Source: Eulemur rufifrons (lineage: Eukaryota; Chordata; Mammalia; Primates; Lemuridae). From it: a stretch of DNA of 64,000 nt. The notes below the pieces were generated by a model. The model had not been told where the DNA came from. It saw nothing but the letters and a program-made list of their open reading frames with translations, and did no database searches. The first letter of the stretch is position 1. Every line of letters starts with the position of its first letter. Position numbers and translations under genes: made by a program. The stretch lies in NCBI RefSeq assembly GCF_041146395.1, contig NC_091010.1:52038001-52102000 (forward strand), written 5' to 3'. This document shows, one piece after another, positions 34,861 to 46,730 of this stretch.

Positions 34861-35564
34861 GGCAACATAATAAAACACATTTCTGCTGCTGGCAAAAATG
34901 ACCAGTTGGTTTATTTTTAAATCCAGAGATGTGGAAATCACGTAACTCTCCTATCTCGTGTATATATTTTAAATTCCTGAAGGGTAGATATATCCATGAG
35001 AACGATGTGTAAAATTAAGAACAATTCTCTGGAGAACCATAGTTTATTGTGTGAGTTTCCCCATTATGGTGTCTGTTGACTTCCCCAGATCATTCAGTTG
35101 TGTGACTGCAGTTCTCAAAATCTCTCTGTCTGGGCTACTAATAGAGCCAGACATGAGATAAAAGGACAAAGTACTGGTCTAGTTTCAATCTTCCCACAAA
35201 GAACATACCACAGTGCTTCAGAAGTTCATGGACAGTATAAAGATAATCTTCCAGTGTAAATGTTTTTCTTCACCATAAAATGTAAAAACAGGATCCTAAG
35301 AACTATGATCATTATACAGTCTCCTCCCCACCCCATTTTCTCAAAAGCAGATTTATTCCACTTTGGTTAATTACATGCTGCCTCCCAAAATATTCAATTT
35401 AGGGTTCAGTTTGCTCCTTCTTTTATTTTTAATTGCACTCTGTATTGTGCCTTAATTACTGTAATTCAAATCAAATTAGATGATGCTCTTTTATTTCTCT
35501 AGAACACAAAATAAAAAACAAATCCATGCCCTCCAAAGTGTCAAAGGCATCATGCAAAGATAGC
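34861..35564. other. Unassigned sequence
   Basis: No gene or repeat. 35350-35520 is repeat-free and rich in homeodomain-like words (taattac, ttaattg, taattact). Confidence 0.45.
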
Positions 35565-35740
35565 AACAACAAATATTTATTGAGCACTTACAGCTGTAAG
35601 ACAGATATTGTTTGTCTCAAGAGATAAGTGCTCTCTGCAGGTGATGAAAATGGAGCAACATGATAGAAAGGGATCGAATGAGGGGGAATACTTCTTTCAG
35701 AAGACAGTGAAATTGAAATATGAATGACAACTGGGGGAAA
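35565..35740 (-). mobile_element. L2 LINE fragment
   Basis: 'aacaaatatttattgagcac' and 'ttacagctgtaagacaga' open an antisense L2 tail, followed by 'gagataagtgctctctgca'. Confidence 0.65.
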
Positions 35741-36273
35741 TCAGAAATATCTTTTCTCAAAATATGGCATTTGATCATGCTAGGCTGACTAAAGAAGCCT
35801 CAAGGTCTCTCTGACCTTCTCCCCTTCCACCACCACCGTGGACTCCCCAAAATTCTTGAAGTTTTTTTATTTGCCTGAGATTCAGATCCACCTAGGAGAA
35901 CAATTGTTCTTTTTTCCTCTCCCTATAAGACCAGGAATATAACCACACATGAACAAACTTTTTTAAGAAGATAATGCCCCATTTCTCAGACCATTGCCCC
36001 TGAACAGAGTTCCTCTTTCCCCCTCCCATAACCCACTTTATCAGAAAGGCAAAAAAGCTTCTGCACCCCATTGGGGAGTTGAATCTTCATTTTCTGAGGG
36101 TTCCTGTGTATACAGGTTAAAATAAATTTGATAACTTTTCTCATTAATCTGCTTTATTGTGAGTTGACTTTTCTGAGGACGAAGGGGAAGTTTGCCCTTC
36201 ACCCCAACACAAGACAGGTAGCCAAGCAAAAATAAAGGAGGGCATTTTAGAGCACTACTTATGCAAAGACCCT
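35741..36273. other. Unassigned sequence
   Basis: Nothing recognised. Confidence 0.5.
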
Positions 36274-36645
36274 ACAATGGACTGAATGCTTGTGTACCCA
36301 CCAAAATGCATATGCTGAAGCCCTAATCCCCAGTGTGAAATATTTAGAGGTGAAATATTTGGGAAATAAATTAGGTTTAGATAAGGTTCTGAGGGTAGAG
36401 TCCTCATGATGGGGTTAAAGTTTTTATAAGGAGAAACCAGAGAGCCTGTCCCTACCCACTGCTATGTGAAGATATAAGAAGGTGGCCATAAGGAAAATCA
36501 GGAAGACAGCCCTCATCAGACACCAAATCTGCCGGCCTCTCTATCATGAACTTCCCAGACTCCAGACCTATGAGGAAAAAAAAATTGTTTTTTAAGACAC
36601 CTAGTCTATGGTATTTTGTTATGGACGCCCAAGCTGACTCAGACA
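36274..36645 (+). mobile_element. MLT1-type LTR (ERVL-MaLR), solo
   Basis: Sense MLT1 order: 'aatggactgaatgcttgtgt', 'atatgctgaagccctaatcc', 'ctcatgatggggttaaagt', 'ttttataaggagaaacc', 'atgtgaagatataagaagg', 'ctatggtattttgttatgga'. Open frames antisense to it are not genes. Confidence 0.93.
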
Positions 36646-37129
36646 GACTCTGAAGTGTAAGCAAGCATGTAACAGAGTAGTTACCCCTCCTCCCATAGAC
36701 ATGGACAGGAAATATTGACCATGGGAAATATAGAACAGTGGGAATGGCCTGAAAAAAGAATAGCAAAAATAGCTGGGGATTACTGTGTCTTCACTTGAAA
36801 TAGAGAAAAAACATAAAGGAAACAAAATCACTAAGTCTGATCATTCTCCATCAATCCTTAGCATTTTTGTGTAAGCAGGAAAAAGAAACAGTATTTTGAG
36901 GGAGTGCAGTATTTCTGTAACGTATAGATATTAGCCATAAACAACTAAGGAATGTTTGCTCAATAAAAAACACAAAATGTGTAAACACTACCCCTGTAAT
37001 GCCAAATACACTGACAAGGGAACACTGAACAGTCAGAGAAAGATAGGAAGCTTGACTGTACACACAGAGAAAAGCCATCCACAATAAGTAACTAGCAACA
37101 TGCAAGACTGAATATTAATATGTTGGAGG
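36646..37129. other. Unassigned sequence
   Basis: No repeat recognised. Short minus-strand frames only. Confidence 0.45.
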
Positions 37130-37690
37130 GAAGCAAATGCCTTGCAATTCTACTGATAGAGGATGCTTGTACCAACAGGGCACAACTCTTACAGTGTCTG
37201 CCTTTGCCACAGCTTCCCTCCTATGATAAGTTCCCTCCCTGCTCAATCTAAGGAATGGGCCCCTCAGCCTGTTTGCCCTGAAGGTCCTTTCTCTGTGGGC
37301 ATAACTGATTCATACAGAGATGGCTATTTCATCCAAGTTGCTCAGTCCACTTTGTCTTGATTGTTTGAATCAAGATTAATTGATGCTAATCAGTCTTTGC
37401 TGGTCATTTGATTTAGACCTGTAAACTCAGGAGCTGAGGAATTAAGGAGAAATGCCAAAAGGGGGGGGGAAGCAGTGATGAAATTGGGTGTTTAGAAAGG
37501 GAGGCCTTTCTTCAAATCTGCTTTGATTCTTGACAGCTTTACAGTATCAGGTTTCAAACTTCCCTGGGACTTGACTTTACTCCCCAACCTGGGGTTGAGG
37601 GAGAAAGTCCTATATTCCTTATAATAAAGTTTGTTCTGTGGCCTACGCCTACCATTTTGGGTGGGCTTTTGTAATTCGTAAACAAAGAGA
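37130..37690 (+). mobile_element. Probable ERVL-type LTR, solo
   Basis: The right part has an LTR-like layout: 'tattccttataataaagttt' (a polyadenylation signal), a 'ctgtggcctacgcc' stretch and 'gggtgggcttttgtaattcg' near the end. The left part ('ttgctggtcatttgatttag', 'ctcaggagctgaggaattaa') fits the same family. Name and exact ends are uncertain. Confidence 0.5.
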
Positions 37691-38954
37691 TTCCCAAGGC
37701 TTAAAGCAAACCTTGAATAAGTGCATAAACAATGTCAAAAATCTGAAAATCATAAAACAATGATATGAGGAAGGAATAGTTCCACGTGGACTGCCATGTG
37801 CTTAGTCACAGGAAATGAGGAAGAAAGTAGGTAGAAGTTGAAGTTCTATCAAAACAGAGACTCTTTCTCCAACTGTACTCAGCTAAGCAATTTCACCAGC
37901 TCCTAATCAGGAAGAAAAATGCATAGCAGCATCCCTCTGAAGAACATTGAGAATTGCTGTATTTAATCATACCAATATAAATTATATAGCAAAGTCTATA
38001 TACTTATTTCATAGTGTGGGTTCATTCAGTCTCAATAAATCTTTCTGTTATTTTCACAAATTTGTAGACCTAAGATCCCTCCCAGATAATATTAAAGATA
38101 AATAACTCAACTGAACTAAAACCCTACCTAGCTATTTTAGACATGGTTCCTGTGCTCAGTGTGGGAAAAAGAAAGTAAATAACACATCTGGAAAAAAAAA
38201 TGTAGTTTTAAACACACTTTTATCCATCAAGGTGCATTACAAATTGAATTGTAATTAGACATGATGATGAGCCCTGGCACCCTGGAAGAGCAGTGGGAAG
38301 AAAGGACCAAAGCCATTGTCATTGCTTCCAAGATCTACTGTTAGCTGAAACTTGCTCTTTGATGTCAGTGTGGGTGCCTTGAAGAACACATGAGGGGCCA
38401 CATTGTTTTCATGACCACATCTCCCACCAGTCAACACACTACCTTCCCAAACAAGAACAAAACAAAAGACAGGCTCAGGGAAAACTCCAGAACATGTATC
38501 GGGAAAACGGAGCTTTTTATTCCAACACTGCCAATACTTCATCTTTTGGCTGTAGTTCATTAAGAGTCTAAAAAAATTTGAAAATTCTATTAGCTTTTCT
38601 TAGCCTCATTTTATTCACCTGTATGTAGCTAGTTAATCTCTGATACTCATTTTTTGTTTTTACAGAATATGATATTAAAATCAATGCAGATTTTAATTGC
38701 CTTAACTCAAAATTGAGAATAAAAATATTTATTGTCTCTCTAGCTCAAAGAGTTGTTACATGTGAAAGCTATCAGAGTGAACCTTCCAATCAAGGATTGG
38801 AATTAAACTGAAAGCAGAAAGCTAAACCTGTATTTCTATTTTAACTATTTTAATGCTTTGTATGAGCCTGTAAAGATGGCCTGTTTAATCTTTTAGTCAA
38901 TTTAAAAATCTATATAAGCAAATGAGTAATAAATGTCAAGGGTACCATATTGAC
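37691..38954. other. Unassigned 1.3-kb interval
   Basis: No recognisable repeat. A less AT-rich stretch (38255-38560) has a 101-codon minus-strand frame without a recognisable domain or clear splice context. Confidence 0.4.
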
Positions 38955-40110
38955 TGAATTCAATTTGATGAACATTTATTGAGTAATTATTATGTGCTGA
39001 TCTCTGCAATAGGTACTATGACATGGCCCCAGATCTTGAGGTGTTCACAACTTTGCAGAGAGAGAGAGAGAGTTTTATGAGAAAGACATACTAAGAAAAT
39101 ATTGTGAATAATTCAAATAATAAATCATTTGTGTGCATATGTGTGCATGGGTGTACGGATAGATAATTTCAGGTGAAGACAAAGAATGGTTAGAAGTAGG
39201 TGGGTAATGGGCAGAGGAGGTGAAAGTTCTAGCTAGGTTAGTCAGATAAGGATTCTCTGAGGAGGTGACATTTGAAAAAGAGGTGAATAAATTAAGAGGG
39301 GTGAGCTATATGAAGATGTAGGGGAACAGTGTCACAGGCAGGGGGATATAGCATGATGCTGGTTGGAAATAAGCTTGCTGCGCGCAGGGGAACACGGAAT
39401 GGCCACTGTGGCTGAAGCAGCGTGAATGAGGAGGAGGAGAGAAGATGAGGTCACAGAGGTAACTTGTGGCCAGTAAGAGAGAGCCTTGTTCAGTCATGGT
39501 AAGGATTTCATCCTGAGTGTGATGCGAGATCATTAAATGGTTCTGAACAGATAAGTGGCATGGTCTTCGTCTGATTCATGTTCTTAAAATGTCATCTGGC
39601 TGCTGTGTTGAAAATCGATGTGAGGAGGGCTGGAATAGAAACAGGTAGCCCAGATGGGAGATCAGCATTGCTGGCCAGGTCAGCAAGAATGTCAGCTTGG
39701 ATTAGGGTGGCAACAGCAGAAGTGGTCGGATTGGAGATATGTTTTGAAAACAAAGCTTATAGAACTGGCTGATTAGATGCAAGGTATGAAGAAAAGAGAT
39801 GGATTGAGGATGAAGACTCACCATGGAGGTTCAACAATTCACTAAACAGTGGCGCTTGCAGTTGTCCAGAAAGAGGGATTTTGTAAGAAAATTGCTGGTG
39901 ACTGTTTGTAGTGGACGTATCAGAAGTTCTACTTGGGGTGTGTTACTATTGGTATGCCTAGTAGACATTGAACAGCCACCAAGAATGCAACCAGATTTTC
40001 ACGTACACAGTTCAAGAGAGAGATCAGGCCTAGAGATAAAATTCATCAGCAAATACATGGTATTTAAAGCCATGAGACTGAATTGGGTCACCTAGGGAGT
40101 GAGTATAGAA
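38955..40110 (-). mobile_element. L2 LINE 3' region, unusually long copy
   Basis: Antisense L2 runs for about 1.1 kb: 'gaacatttattgagtaatta', 'ctctgaggaggtgacatttg', 'ggccagtaagagagagcc', 'gtaaggatttcatcctgag', 'ataagtggcatggtcttc', 'gtcatctggctgctgtgttg', 'gcttggattagggtggcaac', 'agaagtggtcggattggaga', 'ggtatttaaagccatgagac'. It includes an (AG)n tract at 39057-39073. The open frames at 39578-40095 are antisense to the L2 and not genes. Confidence 0.92.
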
Positions 40111-40479
40111 TGAAAATAAAGAATAATGAGTAATAAAGGACAAGTGGCATCATGGATATAAAGCAGAGTTAGTAAAAGCTCAGCCCAAGATGCCTTTAGG
40201 AAAATTATCGTAGACAATATTATGATTCATGAGGTTTAATAATATTAGAGATGATAGAACGTGCACACATACACATCAACCTCACAAGTACAAAATAGTT
40301 TTTGTCAGTTTTTATGTTGTCCTTTGCTATCTTTGTTTCACATACATTTATCTTTTTCTGCAGAACTACAATAATACCTTACATAACATTATAGTACTCA
40401 AATATATATCATAAGCATATGATAGGCAACTGCAAATGTGTCATATGCTGAGTGAGGGACACAAGAGGAGGGATCACCC
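40111..40479. other. Unassigned sequence
   Basis: Nothing recognised. Confidence 0.5.
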
Positions 40480-40565
40480 AAGGGTATAATTTCCATGAGA
40501 TGGAACAGAGCACAGAGAGGAACACCATAAATATTTGCCGAATGAAGTAGTGAATAAATAGATGT
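40480..40565 (+). mobile_element. L2 LINE 3' tail
   Basis: 'tttccatgagatggaacaga' and 'ataaatatttgccgaatgaa' match the terminal L2 tail. Confidence 0.55.
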
Positions 40566-40639
40566 ATTCCACATCCAGTCCCCAAGTCAGAAATTATATC
40601 TATGTATCACTAGGGGAGAGAAGGTCAAAATTGCCCCTT

Positions 40640-40720
40640 TGCTCATTTAATCTCCTTAACAGCATTATTGGGGTGATACTTCCTATTTCCTTGGGCAAAT
40701 GAGCCACAAAGTCCCATAAG
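40640..40720 (-). mobile_element. MIR SINE fragment
   Basis: 'ctcatttaatctccttaaca', 'ggggtgatacttcctatttc' and 'gggcaaatgagccacaaag' give the antisense MIR core order. Confidence 0.55.
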
Positions 40721-41159
40721 GACAAAGAAGGCTGTACGTTTTCCTATGAGGTTCCCTATGGTTCATTTTGTTTAAATTAAAGCATAGCATTATAACGGGA
40801 CTTATCCAATCTTTCATTTTTAACACTGAATATTCAAAAATTAGTTCCAATATGTATTAGCCATAAATGCTGGAAATGTGCTTTCCTTGTTTTGTTGATT
40901 TCAAAAGGATCATTCTGTGAAAAAATATTAATAATAAACTGGAAGGACTTAGGAGGAAAGGATGAGGGCTTACGCATTAGTGTTAAAGGTGGTTGCCTGG
41001 CTGACAAAATTCTACTTTATCCAACAGCTGATTCCATTTCTTTGTCTTATATCTGTGAAAGAATGAAGTTACACTGTATATCAGGCCAAGGCAGCCACGG
41101 AAAATCCCTTTCCTACTACAACTACTAATGACATGATGGTAGCTGCCATTTAACATGGC
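40721..41159. other. Unassigned sequence
   Basis: No recognisable element; overlapping short frames only. Confidence 0.45.
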
Positions 41160-41325
41160 TAGGTGTTCAGTAAGCTTGATATGGCCTCTCATTTAATCCA
41201 CATGGAAACCCTATAATATAAACTATCATCATTATGTGTGTATGCACACACAGGTCATAAAAGTTACAGGTGGAAGAGCTGGTAGGTGAATTAAAATTTA
41301 TCTGATGTCAAAGAGGAGATCTTAA
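41160..41325 (-). mobile_element. MIR SINE
   Basis: 'cctctcatttaatccacatg', 'gaaaccctataatataaact', 'gtcataaaagttacaggtgg' follow antisense MIR. Confidence 0.7.
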
Positions 41326-41404
41326 GTGCTATGCTGCACAGAAGTTCCCAGAGATTTCCTGCAGTAGCCATTAGCAGAGAAAGTGATATAGAATAATGTG
41401 GGTG

Positions 41405-41575
41405 GGTTTCAGAGTCATATAATCTGCAATTCAAATATCAGATAGCAAACTTCTCTGGGCCTCTTATTGCTCATGTGTGAAAATTGAAATAATAATTCCT
41501 TTCTTTCAAGACTACTATGAGAAATGAGTGAGAAAATTTACACTAAGTTACGCAGTATTGTACCCAGTATTATTT
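41405..41575 (+). mobile_element. MIR SINE
   Basis: 'tttcagagtcatataatctgc', 'cttctctgggcctcttattg', 'aattgaaataataattcctt' and 'ctactatgagaaatgagtga' follow sense MIR. Confidence 0.65.
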
Positions 41576-42487
41576 GATTCCAATCCCCTTGAAAATCTGT
41601 ATTTAATTTGTATTCCAAACTACTCATACTGTCTTTGTGGAAAAAGTTAAATACATATATGTTGAATGAATAGCACATAGTAGGCACTCCTACAAAACAG
41701 CTGCCTCATTGCCTCGGATTCAGCAAAATAATCAGTGGGTTATGTCTTTCCCTTGGATAACAGAGATAATTAAGGAAGATAAGAGAGTCCACTGCTTCAG
41801 CTCTGAAAGAACAAGCCTCCTAAATCAGGTATTTTCCTTTGTTCCCAGCTCACTGGGTACTTCCTAAGACCACCACAGTATCTCAGAGTAGTGGAGATCA
41901 ACCTGTTTTAGTCTGAAGCACTTTCCAGACAGCAGATTACCATATTTGGCACACAGCTCCACTAAATGTTGCTTACTGTAAGTTTTACAAGGGAAAATTA
42001 AATGGTACTCTCCTGGGAACATTATTTCAGGCAAGGATATCCCCTGTGCCATGGGGATACTTAAAGAAATCCATAGTGCTGCCACTAACTAATGTCATCT
42101 CAGTTTGATAATATATTATTTTCTCAGGGAACCCAGAAAAGAAAGACTGTGTGTGTGTGTGTGTGTGTGTGTCTGACAGTTAGCACAAACCAAAGGAATG
42201 AGAATCAAGGATGGCAACAGCAACACTCAACTGCCTTCCCAATTTGATGGAAGCCTGGATCTGACATTAATCTCCAACGAAGGAGAGGAGTCATGGCAAT
42301 ATCCACTGAGTGTAGCCAAAGAAGTAATTAATCAGGATGGTAACAAACATAACACAAGGGACTTGCCACACAAAACATCTATTGGGAGAGGTGCTGTACA
42401 CAGAGATGATAACACAAACATCCAAACCACAGCAGATAAGACAGAGACCAAAGTTTTCAGCATGGTCTTAGCTATTTAGACTATGAG
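41576..42487. other. Unassigned sequence with a GT microsatellite
   Basis: No gene recognised. A 93-codon frame (42198-42479) has no domain. The (GT)n tract is at 42149-42172. Confidence 0.45.
42149..42172 (+). repeat. Microsatellite (GT)12
   Basis: Uninterrupted dinucleotide tract. Confidence 0.97.
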
Positions 42488-42740
42488 AACCAAGAGGTCC
42501 TGGGTTTGAGTCTCCAGCTCTGACGTTTGCTAATTGAGTGACCTTGGGCAAAAATTTTTATTCTGAACTTCAGTTTCCTCATATTTAAAGGGGAATAATA
42601 TCGGTACCTACTTTACAGGGGTGCTAAAAGGTTTACAATGAGAATGCAAGCACAAATGTCTTTAATTTTTTAAAAACCCAATAACTGTTGATGGAAGTTG
42701 TGGTAGTAGTGAGTGCTCAATAAACAGTAGTTTTAGTATA
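42488..42740 (+). mobile_element. MIR SINE
   Basis: 'gtcctgggtttgagtctcca', 'gctctgacgtttgctaattg', 'agtgaccttgggcaaaa', 'cttcagtttcctcatattta', 'ggtacctactttacaggggt', then 'agtgctcaataaacagta'. One of the better-preserved MIRs here. Confidence 0.9.
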
Positions 42741-42744
42741 GTTT

Positions 42745-42925
42745 AGGAACTATACTAAATACATTGAATCCTCATAATAGCCCTATGAAATAATTGCAAT
42801 TATTTTCCTCCTATAACAGATGAAAAGAGACAGAAGGTGAAGTAACTTGACTATGACTATACAGCTGGTACCTGTAGAGTTAAAACTAAAACTAAAGCAA
42901 GGGCTCCAGCATCTGGGCTCTTACA
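42745..42925 (-). mobile_element. MIR SINE
   Basis: 'ttgaatcctcataatagccc', 'tatgaaataattgcaattat', 'aacagatgaaaagagacaga', 'aagtaacttgactatgacta', 'tacagctggtacctgtagag'. It lies tail-to-tail with the preceding MIR. Confidence 0.85.
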
Positions 42926-43109
42926 ACCCCAGCAGTGGAAATGGTGGTGACAGTAGTAAAACTGTAGAAGTGCAGCAGTACAATAAGAGGTACTAATGTC
43001 ATCGTTCTCAATAAATCATTCAGTAATGAGTATTTGCTTCTTGCTAGGTAGTCTGTGGGATTTAGAAAACAATGATTAGCTTCCAGAGAGCCTGAGGAAA
43101 TGTTTATAG

Positions 43110-43285
43110 TGCACTCTGGATATTCCAGCCCCCATTAGTGCTGTGTGATATAAGGAATGTTGTTTAATTCTCTCAGTGTCAATTTCTTCTTTGGTAAAAC
43201 TTTGTAGGATTCCCATGAAGATTAAAGAGGATAATCACATAATACACCTAGCATGTCACATAGCATTTGATAAATGTTAAATCTT
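43110..43285 (+). mobile_element. MIR SINE
   Basis: 'ttaattctctcagtgtcaatt', 'ttcccatgaagattaaagag' and 'gcatgtcacatagcatttga' follow sense MIR order. Confidence 0.7.
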
Positions 43286-43401
43286 CAATCTTCTCTCTTC
43301 CCTTTAAATTAGTTGGACAGGTTTTTATTTATGTATAAAAAGTTAAACAAACAAAAATACAGGAGTTCAGTGACACCACACATAATGCAGGCAAGATCAA
43401 A

Positions 43402-43470
43402 TTCTTCTCTTCCTTCTGTCTTTCCTTCTGTTCATCATTCCTCCTTCCTTCCTGCCTGCCTTCTTTCCAT
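43402..43470 (+). repeat. Pyrimidine-rich tract (CCTT-type)
   Basis: Runs of cttc, ccttc and cctgc units on the plus strand. Confidence 0.8.
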
Positions 43471-43479
43471 CATGCACCA

Positions 43480-43730
43480 TGTACTATATACCCACTACAT
43501 GCCATTCCTTAATTTAAAAGATCAGATAATAAATATAAGATTTAGTGCCATATTTAATCTTCCAGAAGGAGAGATCACTCTATGCTGATGTGATCAGGGA
43601 CAGTCTTTTACAGAAGATGAAACTTGAACTGGCCCTTGAGGATGGAGGACATGGATAGAAAATAATAGCATAGGAAGAGCAAACTGGCAGAAACAAGATG
43701 TTAGAAGTTAGAATGTGTGATGAGATGTTT
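43480..43730 (-). mobile_element. L2 LINE fragment
   Basis: 'tatacccactacatgccatt', 'cagaagatgaaacttgaact' and 'ggcccttgaggatggagga' match antisense L2. Confidence 0.55.
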
Positions 43731-44661
43731 GGTCCTCAGTAAAGGATATCACTTGGCTACATAAACTTTTCCAAAGGGACAGCCATCCTTAATTAATTCC
43801 CCCATCATCCCATGGAAATTTTTTTAAACAATAATCTTGCAATGAATCCCAATGTGTACACTAGATCAAGTGGAGGGGCTCTGATTGAACTTGGGGAAGG
43901 AGGTCTGGAGATCTTCCCACCAGTTTGTCTTTTGTTCCAGGGCATCTACAGAGAACCCTTAGCACTTTTTGGAATAAAATATAAAATAAGTGAAAACAAA
44001 AGCTTCCTTGAGAGAGGTAAAAGTTTAAAAATTCAGCTAGGAACAGCCTAAGGAGAATTTTCAATACAAGTTTGAGTAAGCCATGCACAAAGGAAATTGA
44101 GTGGGAAATTAGAGCTGGAAAATAACATAATAAAAGTCATGTTGAGAAAAAATAACCTCACTTAGATGAAGTCTGATTTGAAAGACTGAGGAGATATTAC
44201 TACAGCCTAGTTGTAATGCACGTCAAGATTCGTATGGAGAAACTAAGTTGGTTTGAGTCCCAATAAAGATCTAACCACAAACATGCATATAGTTCAGAGT
44301 GTCTCCTTCAAAAGAGAAGAAAATGTGGAAATGGAGCCCTACTACCTTCAATCAATTGTGGAAGTTTGAACACCTTTGTATATGAAATCCAACACATGAA
44401 ACTATTCTTCCATAGTGATTTCCTCAGATCCATGAGAAAGTGACTATTTCTTTACCTATAGTTTAGAATCCCAAACATAAGGAAAATTGTCCTTAGCAAA
44501 TTAGCATTTGACCCAACTCAAAACATGTCTCACTAAACAACTTTAATATTATGTTACTTTAGGTTAATAGTACTGGTCAAATTTATCTCATGAAGAATGC
44601 TCCCAAGTAAAACCTCTGAGATGTTTTCCCAACTTCTTTTTTCTATTCTCTGAATGGACCA
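43731..44661. other. Unassigned sequence
   Basis: No recognisable repeat or gene. Overlapping plus and minus frames near 43812-44088 lack motifs. Confidence 0.45.
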
Positions 44662-45190
44662 TGCAGTAGGTAGGCTAATGGACCCCCAAAGATATTCACA
44701 TCCTAATTCCTGGTACCTCTGAATGTGACCTGACATAGCAAAAGGGACCTTATGGATGTGATTAAGCTAAAGATATTGAGATAGGAGATTATCCTGGATT
44801 ATCCAGGTGGGCCCAGTGTAATTATAAGGATTCTTATAAATAAAAGAGAGAGGAAGAGTCAGAGGAAGAGATGTGATGACAAAAGCTATAGTCAAAGTGA
44901 TGCTATATGAGAAAGACTCCACTGGCTATTGTCATTCTTGAAGATGGAGGGGATGTGAGGGTTCCAAACCAAAGAATGTGGGCAGCCTGTAGAAGCTAGA
45001 AAAGGCAAAGAAAGAGATTCTTTTCTAGAGCCTCCAGAAGGAACACAGCTCTCCCAACACTTTGATTTTAGCCTAATGAAACCCATTTTGTTTTTCTGAT
45101 GTTTCGAATTGTAAGATGATAAATTTGTGATTTTTTTTAAGCCACCAAGCTTGTGGCAATTTGTTACTACAGCAAGTGGAAACTAATACA
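44662..45190 (+). mobile_element. MLT1-type LTR (ERVL-MaLR), complete solo LTR
   Basis: Starts tgcagtaggtaggctaatgg and ends aaactaataca, giving TG...CA ends. Internal MLT1 words include 'ccaaagatattcacatccta', 'attcctggtacctctgaatg', 'gagattatcctggattatcc', 'aggtgggcccagtgtaatta', 'gccaccaagcttgtggcaat'. The flanking 5-mers are gacca and gaaca, one mismatch apart. Confidence 0.95.
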
Positions 45191-46539
45191 GAACAACCTC
45201 AATGATTTGAAAGATAGTGGAGTATAAAGGGCATCTTGAAGGTCAAAGAGGCTCACTGACCCATTCACAGAGTTAATTCTAAGAACATTTTTCTTTAGGC
45301 CACCTTGCTCCTCTTAAAATTTCCCAGTGACAATCTATGCCCTCAAGCTCTCAAATCATCTTGAAAACACTACTCTAAGACATTAATAATCTGTGTATTC
45401 ATGGAAAGTTAAAAATCATATCTGGCTCTCAGTTCAAATTACTGCAAAACAGGACCAATAAAAACCCCTATTTCATAGATTTTCTTGTAGAAGGAAAAAG
45501 GACTTAGGTTTAGACAATAATTGTACAGCTTCATTCAAAAAATGTGTTTGCAGACAAAACATAACTACTCTGTACTAGGCATTTTTTAAAACTCTCAAGA
45601 TAAACAACACAGACACAGCCCCTACCTCAAAGAGTTTATAGTCCTATACACTGTCAGTGCTCCGTAAATATTGACTCTACAGTATTGGCACATAGTGAGC
45701 TATTAGTAGCTGGAATGTAGTAAGTTCTCATAGTGTTGGCATACAGTAAATATCAGTATATATTTACCAGCCTTGCTGGTAAAGATATGTTTAGGTAATA
45801 AAGACATGGGTCACCACTCAATACTTTTGAACAATATTAAGTATATTCTATACATGTAAAAATGGTATATAAATATAGCCATATTTACTCCGTAACTATA
45901 CTTACTTCATTTGGTCAATTATTGGAAATTTGCTACAACATGGCCTGTGTCATGTGTCCTTTGATAGTAAATCCTAGCGTGGTAGGGATTCTCTGTTTAA
46001 ACCCCTTTGGAAGAACTCTATGTAGCTGTGATGTACTACAAATTGTCTTTTCTGGTCCCTGATGTTATGGAGTAGTATGAATACATAAGCAATTCACTAA
46101 AGCTCAAGCTAATGGTCTGTGGCAGCTTGTCCTATATGTCAAAGTGACATGGGACATTTAGCAATCCAAGAAAGTTTCCAAGCAAAGATCAGATTCTTTA
46201 CTTCATTCACTTCTGATTTTTCCACTGTCAGTGTCTGCCCAGCAACAGCAACACACATTCTTTAGAATCTGCGAAATGAAAACAGGAATCCAAACAGAAT
46301 GGTGCACTGTCACTTAGGTAAATCATACCAGCCTTGAAGCCTGAGGAAGGTGGCAGGGCATGTTGGACTTTCTCGAAGACAAGATTAAAGTGCAGTTCAG
46401 GGAAAAGTCACTGAAATGAATACTTCATATTCGAAGGCAACATATATTTACAGAAAATGAAATCTTGGTTAAAACATTTTTTGAATCATGTCTAAGTGTT
46501 CCCTATAAACTAGAAAGATTTTGCTTGATTTACTTGTTT
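45191..46539. other. Mostly unassigned, with an L2 scrap
   Basis: 45545-45650 looks like an antisense L2 tail ('gtactaggcattttttaaa', 'cagcccctacctcaaagag'). The rest shows no recognisable element or gene. Confidence 0.45.
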
Positions 46540-46730
46540 CAATTTCTAGGCTTTTCCCCCCTCTCTGCTAATGGCAAGCTATCAATCATCAAAGCTGTAA
46601 TCAGATTTTGCAGAAGGCCACCGGCATCATTTTCAATCATTTAAACTTTGCCAGCCTGCCTCTCTTCTTTATGAATCACAGAGATTAATGTGAAAGGATT
46701 TTTAAATGCATTTTAGAAAAATTAACAAAT
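46540..46730. other. Candidate conserved non-coding block (speculative)
   Basis: Repeat-free stretch with a cluster of homeodomain/PBX-like words (tatcaatcatcaaag, gtaatcag, ttcaatcattta, gattaatg) and no coding potential. This resembles vertebrate developmental enhancers, but only cross-species alignment could support it. Confidence 0.2.

Noticed and set aside
38255..38560. Possible exon or processed gene fragment on the minus strand
   Set aside because: The 101-codon frame has no recognisable domain, no flanking splice pattern I trust and no poly(A) tail.
39578..40095. Two plus-strand frames (64 and 90 codons) as genes
   Set aside because: They are antisense to a long L2 copy and have no independent support.
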